Shown here one piece after another: positions 58,201 to 64,000 of a stretch of 64,000 bases of DNA. A model generated the notes under the pieces. That model was not told the origin of the DNA. It did not search any database and worked only from the letters and a program-made list of their open reading frames with translations. The DNA is taken from assembly GCA_019321725.1 (NCBI GenBank), contig CM033116.1, forward strand, positions 15,629,420 through 15,693,419, given 5' to 3'. Within the stretch, counting starts at the first letter, position 1. Each line of letters opens with the position of its first letter. A program made the translations under genes and the position numbers. This DNA comes from Paulownia fortunei (taxonomy: Eukaryota > Streptophyta > Magnoliopsida > Lamiales > Paulowniaceae).

Positions 58201-60424
58201 TAGCACTCCTATGAATTAAGGTAGATCAGTATTAATGTGTGTTCTACTTGGTCAATTTTCAGCACCAAATATGAGAATGAGCTGGGAATTGATGAATTAG
58301 GAAGTAATAGTAATGGTAATAGACCCAATGAATGGCTTTGCAGTTCGGAAAGGGGGACACAGTTCGACTGCAACATTTATCCAAGGTTATAGATCAAGAA
58401 AGAGAATAAATTGTTATTTTGGATATATCCTTATCATGGAGCTTTAGTCATTTTGTTCCCTTGTACCAGACCAATCAATAGTCATTGATCATGCCGTTCC
58501 CTTGTGCTTCATCGAACAAGCTAGAGTTCTTTGACTGAAATTTGTATAACATGAGAACAGTTGTAGGGTAAGCAATTAATGGGAGAGAAGAAAAGGGGAG
58601 GGGATTGGGTTAAGAGGGGAAACTTTCTTTTTGGTCAGAGCGATTTGTCTCTTGTATATATATTAAGGTTAGAAAGTTAACTTTTTCATCACATAGAGAC
58701 ATAATGTTTATGGCAACATCGTCCCACTTCTGAAGCTTGGACTAACTCTGCAGTCTCGAACCTCAGCATAAAGCTGATAATAATAAGATGTCATCTGCAT
58801 GTAAGCCAAAATGTAGAAGTAACAACCATAATCATTTGGAAGTGATGAATGTCGTAATAAATATTGTGATGCTTTTGGGTTTATCTGCTTAGCGCATATA
58901 TATGAATCTATAGCTGATTATTGCATTGAAGCATACTAACTTCTTGTTTCTGACTATATGTTATTTTGGAGATTAGAGCAGAACTATCATATAGTGGAAA
59001 GCAGTTTCGATAGAAATAAAATGATGTACATTGATTATGGTAGTGGCTCTATAGTGCTTGTGCAGAGACTGAGAAATGAAAACTCAAAGGTGGTCTTTTA
59101 ATATCAGCTGCTTGAGAAGTCAAACCAAACACTATTAGAGTAAAGCTTCTTCCTGGTAATGAAGTTCTATTCTTGGATCTATATAGTGATTTGTTTGCTT
59201 TGACGTTTTGGCACTGGTTTTAGTGGTTTTGTCATTTTGGGGACAAATGATTATTTGATGTGGTGAAATTCTATTGTAGGATCAATCATTAGTGTTTGTC
59301 TTTGTTTGCTTGACATTGTGGCACTACTTTTTAGTGCTTTCTCATTTTGGGGACAAATGATTCTTTGATATGGTGAAGTTATATTCTAGAATCTATCAGT
59401 AGTGCTTGTCCACTTGACATTTTTGTATTAGTTTTTGGTGATTTTCTCGTTTTTGGGGGACAAATGATGGCCCTTAACCTCAACATCTAATCCCACATCA
59501 AATAGTATGTCTGAGTAGTGCGAGTCCTGCTAGTCTATTTTTCAAACCCAATTTAGCATTTTTAATTTGTCTGCTAGTGCCTGATATGCCTGAGGCTAGT
59601 GGTATGCCTAGGTCCCTAGAGCCACCTTTATGGTGCTATTTATTTGGACGAGCTTGGACTTGTAGAGCAGGCATTCAGAAATCTAAGCTCATCAGAGTAG
59701 GAAAGTTGATAAAAGTAGTACACCATATGGAGTACGGGTGAGTTATTTGAATTGTTGACAACGTCATGATATTACTTGTAAATGTGGACATAAAACATTT
59801 TGGCTCAATTAGCTAGCTTTGTTGAAGAAGCTAGTGGTATGACCATGTTATAAAAACTGCTCTGCAGTTTCTATAGGGCTCACACCGCCTGCCACTATCA
59901 CTTTTCCTTATTTGTTACCCTAAAAGGAGAGTTGTTATCTGCCTTCATCTGATTTGCATTTTCATTTTCTCTTTATACTTTTTAGGATAGTGGCATTTCA
60001 GTTGATTTTTTACGCCATTGTATCATGAATGGAACTGGCATGATCCACAAAAAACCAATAGGTTCATGATTTTAATTAAGCTTGAAATTTGTATCCTTCA
60101 GAGAAACTCCCAGAAGTTAAGACCACATTAAGGCCACGGGGACCGAAGGAAGATGTTGAACTCTCGGAATTTCAGGTCGAACTGATTCAGCTAGCATCAC
60201 AGCTCAACGGTGACTGTATCCTGAACTCCTATCCTGATATTGGAAGAGAAATGACCGTGGGTATGGCTAATCGGTATGCTGAGGATGCAGTTAAAAGGTT
60301 CTTGGAAGCTGGAAGGGCTGCTTTGAGGGCTGGAGCAAACGAGTCAGCGCTTGTCACCATGAGACCCTCCCTAACCAGCAGAACTGCAGAAGCACAGTAC
60401 ACCCGCCGTCACGAATCCTTCTGA
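55254..60424 (+). CDS. NPC1: Non-specific phospholipase C (phosphoesterase family), NPC1-like
   Basis: Hydrolyses phospholipids such as phosphatidylcholine to diacylglycerol and a phospho-headgroup, acting in membrane lipid turnover and stress signalling. Exons: 55254-56367, 57899-58075, 60102-60424 (1614 nt, 537 residues); both introns are GT-AG and the frame closes. Residues 1 to about 26 ([20 protein letters not shown]) form a signal peptide or membrane anchor. Phosphoesterase motifs: VMENRSFDH (48-56), DPGHS (101-105), [15 protein letters not shown] (168-182), TSHG (189-192), NDDHPSHD (281-288) and [12 protein letters not shown] (317-328). The exon junctions restore [12 protein letters not shown] and CPEKLPEVK, as in the NPC1/NPC2/NPC6 group. 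The C-terminal tail is the variable part. The NPC1 assignment, rather than NPC2 or NPC6, is from overall resemblance and is less certain than the family. Failure to splice intron 1 would add six residues after exon 1 and stop at 56390. Confidence 0.96.
56368..57898 (+). other. Intron 1 of the phospholipase gene
   Basis: 1531 bp, GTATGT...GTGCAG. No mobile element recognised. A 174-codon minus-strand open stretch (56475-56999) shows no family motifs and is taken as chance. Confidence 0.85.
59161..59470 (+). repeat. Three-copy tandem repeat (about 104-110 bp) in intron 2 of the phospholipase gene
   Basis: Copies start at 59161, 59265 and 59375 with GAAGTTCTATT, GAAATTCTATT and GAAGTTATATT. Each continues through a TTGAC/TTTGAC-ATT segment to GGGGACAAATGAT (GGGGGACAAATGATGG in the third). 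Divergence is noticeable, so the array is old. Confidence 0.85.
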
Positions 60425-62595
60425 TTGTTCAGCTCTTGTTTTGTTTGTATATAATTATTGAATTGTGAATATATATTTTGTTAAAATTCCTAAGACTCAC
60501 CTAAATGAACTGTAAAAGATAGTATTTGATTACTACACTATATTTAGAATATTATTACACATAAATTGGGGAGGTCTCACATTTTCGTACTAAAAGAAGT
60601 GGTTAACCCTTTTATTTTTTTTGTTTATTTATGCATTAGAATGCCATTGATATAGAAATTATATGTACATAAGAAAAGTACCTGCACAATAATTAAAAAA
60701 GATCAAAACTGAAAAACCTGCTTTGTATGACTTGGAGCAAACAAACTTCTTGTATATAATTGAACTCTCATCTGTCTAGAATTTGTCCTAGATTTTGTTC
60801 AAGTAGCTTAAGATGATGTTTTTAGCATTCTACAAGTTTGAGATTTTGGATTTAAGTTTCACCTTTGTCTAATGTTATAGTGATAGAAGGTTCGTTATTC
60901 AACAAGTTTGAAATTTTAGGTTTAAGTTTCACATTTGTCTAATGCTATAGTGATAGAAGCCTAGTTGTTCAACGAATTAATTAATTATTGTCGACGATTG
61001 TATTGAATTTGTTATTAATATTTTGATGTAATAGTATAACTAATTTTTTCTCTAGAAAAAAAAATGGAAAGAAATAATAAGGACAATTGAACACTCTTCT
61101 CGGGATTCTTGGGTGGACTTAGCACCTGTGGTGGTGCTACTCTTAATTACCCTTTTGGTCATTGTGAAATATGATATACTATAATAATCATCCCAAAATG
61201 ATACAAGGGTGAAACAACTCATTTAACCTTTCCCCAAGTTTAAGGCAAAATCTCAATCACATTTTTAAGTTTGAAAAAATCTCAAAAGCTTTTTTGAAAA
61301 TTGAACATTGGTAGTGAAAACTGTTTGTACAAGTTTAAAAGACATTGTTATTTGTGCACTCTAAAACTCATTTTTATCACCAAAAACTTATACAGTACAC
61401 TGCAAATGAAATGGTAGATACCATTTAATTACACTTGATCCCTTAGGTTGTACGATAAAACACACTCTTGCGTCAACCGATCATCATAATCCCAACAGCA
61501 TCATTGTTGGTCGGGTATATAATTAATGGAGTTGGCCTTGGATTTGTGAAAGAAAAAGATTGAAGTATTCACAAACAATATAAAGTTTGATTTGCTGTTT
61601 TTTATATCAAATGGCTCAACTGAAAATGCATAATACTATGTAAGTAAGCGTATGTGTTGGTTAGGTTATTGTTTCTAGTTATAATAATTTTGATTACAAT
61701 TCCTAATTAGAATTCAGAGAATCTTTAACACAATCGCGGGAAATTAAATTTATAATTATAAGATAATGAAAATTTTGAAAAGTCTGTTAAATTTTTCGTT
61801 GGTCAAATTAGTGAATATTATGTTTGTTTTTTTTTCTTTTTGCACCTAACCGTGGTTGATTTCTCAAATAAGAATTCCCACAAAAATTATCTATACTGTT
61901 TGTACAATTAAGAATTGAAGATGAATGAAAATCTCACAAGTAGCTCTTTCTCTCTCTTATGTCTGTCGCCTTCTCTTTCTTTTTTCTTTCTCGTTATAAT
62001 TGTCAAGTGGGTGGGTTCAAGTTGGACCAACTCGTTGAGGTATATATGAAATATCTTAAGTATAATTAGTATTGAATATTTTAATTAATTATTCATTATT
62101 ATAATTTATCATCCTAAAATTTTGGATGTAATTTTATTTGGTTAATATAAGCTTATTATTCTAAATTTATCTCAGATTTAGCAATTATACAATTTATTAG
62201 TTGATTGTTCTAAACGCATCATTAAGTATTGGTATATTACTTGATTAGTCTAACTTTATTTATTCTTATTTCATGGATAATCTTAAGTGTAGGTGTATAC
62301 AATTTTTCAGCTGATTATTGTATGTGTTTTATTTTAAGCTTTGGTGTTGAATTCTATTTGGTTGTTTTAAATTTATTTTCCTAACTTTTATCTTAATTTT
62401 TTTATATATCCTAAGTTCTTAAATTTTTTTGAAATATCCTAAGTTTAGTATTGATTTTTATTTTGATACTGTAAGTTTATCCATCTTAGGATCTGGTATT
62501 CATCTTAAATTTATATTTTAATTTTTATGACTTATTTTATTTTTTATACTTAGTACAATTTTAATTTTTTGTTTTAATATATTATACTAACTTTC
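60425..62595. other. Spacer downstream of the phospholipase gene
   Basis: The first 100-150 bases are probably 3' untranslated sequence (AATTATTGAATTGTG, TATATATTTTG). A 70-bp tandem duplication lies at 60832-60971. The rest, especially 62040-62590, is extremely AT-rich with CCTAAGTTT/TCTTAAGTTT-like repeats (irregular). No coding evidence. Confidence 0.6.
60832..60971 (+). repeat. 70-bp tandem duplication
   Basis: ACAAGTTTGAGATTTTGGAT begins at 60832 and ACAAGTTTGAAATTTTAGGT at 60902. Both are followed by TTAAGTTTCAC and TAGTGATAGAAG. The copies match at about 90 percent by eye. Confidence 0.88.
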
Positions 62596-63130
62596 TAATT
62601 TTTTTAAAGTTAAGACCGTATGAGGCGGGCAGTTTGGTGAAAAACCTACCCTTTAATTAATATTAAAAAAAGCGGGGTATATGTAAATTTTGAAAGCAGT
62701 TAAATAAGAAATAGGCACTGCTCCCTTTACAAAATAAAAAAACAATAAAATAAGGACTTCCTCCTTCACAAGTCATCCTATATAAATTTGAAATTTGGAA
62801 TTCCAGTAGCACCTAATCTAATAAAGCCAATTAGTTCTTTAGGGAGCTGGTCAGCCGAGAAGGTAGAATCATGCTGTCGAATACAAACAATATTGGCCAA
62901 TCCATCTACGACCTGATTGGCTTCACAAAAAACATGGGAGATTATGACATGAATTCGATCCACAAGCCAACGCGCTCTGGTGATAAGCCGCTGGAAACAC
63001 CATTGTCCTGTCCTCGGTTCAATTCACCAAGCAGTAGAATGGTGAATTTAGAATCAACCTTAATCCAAACGTTAGAGAAGTTATTGCGGAAATAGAAGTC
63101 AAGTCCACGGGCAACCACCTCTCAAGTTCC
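62596..63130 (-). pseudogene. 5'-truncated LINE tail with RNase H end, minus strand
   Basis: On the minus strand, pieces ARGLDFYFRNNFSNVWIKVDSK (read in parts), then ISHVFCEANQVVDGLANIVC (62778-62963) match the C-terminal RNase H of plant L1 elements, where REANQVADGLA is typical. The 3' untranslated part ends CACCAAACTGCCCGCCTCAT and then an A-rich run at about 62599-62609. Only the last 500 bases of an element remain, as expected for a truncated retroposed copy. No target duplication was identified. Confidence 0.75.
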
Positions 63131-64000
63131 GCTGTAGTGTTAGATTGTTAGCAATCAAACAAATTCAAAGTAAGTAAATTTAACAATATTTAAATTATCG
63201 TTTTTCAAGTTTGAGATAAAATCTTGATTTTTCAAGAAAAACTATTTTTTTGTAATTTAAAAATTACATTAATTTAAAATTTTGAAAAAATAAATTTTTG
63301 CATGCAACACGACAACGGGTAACTGCCCGTCTGCTATCCAGTTTGCGCACACCTCAGGTGCTTTCGCATTCAACAGCTGTTGCTCCTGTAGGGCAGGCCT
63401 GTGTGTACACCCGCCTGTGCTGCGTGCAGGCCTTACCCACGTGCAACACTCGCTTACTAGACAAACTCCAGCGTGTTGCTGCTCGTCCCATCAGACGCAG
63501 ATTTGGTTTCATGCCTACAATTTAAGTATCTTTTAGCTTAATTAATTGTTAGTTTTCAAGAATTTATTTCAGCGTTTTTATGTGTGTTGTTTATGTTTTG
63601 TAGGAGTAAAATAATGAAATAAGTTATGTGAATCTAAGAAGACGGAGAAATGCAAGAAAAATTAGCCAAAGGTTTGTTGGCGCCGTGGCGCCATTTTCCA
63701 AAAAAGTAGAAAAACTGCATGTATGGTGCCGAGGCGCCATATAATGGGCTGAAGCACCATTGCTGCTAGAGGAAAAGTTGAGTGCTTCGCACCTAGGCAT
63801 CGGGGCATCATTTGTCGGACTTTTACGCAAATTAGGTCGTTTAAGTGAGTTTTTGGGAAAAAAGTATAAAAAAAATTCACGATTCATCCCCAATACTTTT
63901 GCAACTTGGATAACATCCGAAGGCGGCTTGGAATCAAGGAAGAAACTGTTAGAGTAGTGTATGGCACGTCAATTATTGGTTGTTTTTACAATCTTGCATT
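63131..64000. other. Unidentified repeat-like region, GC-richer than its surroundings
   Basis: 63131-63290 is AT-rich. 63298-63525 contains an open stretch of 75 codons (MHATRQRVTARLLSSL...) with unusually high GC (ACAACGGGTAACTGCCCG, CCTGTGTGTACACCCGCCTG), not matching any family I know. 63676-63750 has GGCGCCGTGGCGCCA and GGTGCCGAGGCGCCA, followed by a TATA-like AAGTATAAAAAAAATTC at about 63861. This arrangement resembles the LTR of large plant gypsy elements such as Athila or Ogre, but I cannot see both ends or any pol sequence, so the identity is open. Confidence 0.4.

Noticed and set aside
3727..60424. A metabolic gene cluster linking anthranilate synthase, the quinone reductase and the phospholipase
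   Set aside because: The three enzymes belong to unrelated pathways and are split by more than 30 kb of retrotransposons. There is no third pathway gene such as a P450 or methyltransferase.
1..64000. CRISPR arrays, bacterial operons, phage or plasmid functions
   Set aside because: Intron-containing plant genes and plant retrotransposons dominate. None of the tandem repeats has regular spacers, and no prokaryotic gene organisation is visible.
1..64000. tRNA or rRNA genes
   Set aside because: No cloverleaf-compatible sequence was recognised apart from the box A/B pair of the SINE at 11155-11208. A dedicated tRNA scan could not be run.

Overview
The window is nuclear DNA of a flowering plant, most likely a eudicot. 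It is AT-rich, its genes are intron-rich with GT-AG splice sites, and long intergenic stretches are filled by decayed plant retrotransposons. The species cannot be told from the sequence alone. Only three genes look intact, all on the + strand: an anthranilate synthase alpha subunit (3727-12239, 11 exons, 573 codons before the stop), an FQR1/WrbA-like NAD(P)H:quinone oxidoreductase (14406-17738, 4 exons, 203 residues) and a non-specific phospholipase C of the NPC1 type (55254-60424, 3 exons, 537 residues). For all three I set every exon border by hand, and the reading frame closes exactly across every junction. The three proteins belong to unrelated pathways: plastid tryptophan synthesis, soluble quinone reduction, and phospholipid turnover. 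I see no functional cluster.

Layout. 1-1415: remnant of a hAT transposase with a BED zinc finger. 1416-3726: AT-rich intergenic DNA and the probable promoter of the anthranilate synthase gene. 3727-12239: anthranilate synthase, with a G-rich minisatellite in intron 1 and a tRNA-derived SINE in intron 10. 12240-14405: AT-rich spacer. 14406-17738: quinone reductase, whose third intron begins with GC rather than GT and holds a 547-bp hAT-type MITE with a perfect 8-bp target duplication. 17739-19340: spacer.

19341-51417 is one block of nested retrotransposons. A degraded host repeat (pieces at 19341-19481, 31968-33180 and 40814 to about 41025) carries a Ty3/gypsy element (19482-31962, target duplication ATATC). 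The 3' LTR of that gypsy element is itself split by a solo LTR of a related family (28128-30987, target duplication GGGGT). Next comes a Ty1/copia Sirevirus-like element (33181-40813) with an envelope-like third open reading frame, then a minus-strand copia pol remnant (about 41030-42035). Last is an L1-type LINE (about 42770-51417) interrupted near its 3' end by a short-LTR copia element (46713-51155). All coding regions in the block are broken by stops and frameshifts. Many stops look like methylcytosine decay (CAG to TAG, CAA to TAA, CGA to TGA, TGG to TGA).

51418-55253 is AT-rich spacer with simple repeats. 55254-60424 is the phospholipase gene, with a three-copy tandem repeat in intron 2. 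60425-62595 is spacer. 62596-63130 is a minus-strand LINE tail. 63290-64000 is a GC-richer unidentified repeat with GGCGCC palindromes.

I did not find a convincing undescribed biological system. The items most worth checking are the GC-AG intron, the hAT MITE, the possible internal promoter (TATA box plus telo-box) in front of the Sirevirus env-like frame, and the copia element with apparently non-canonical TA...CA ends.
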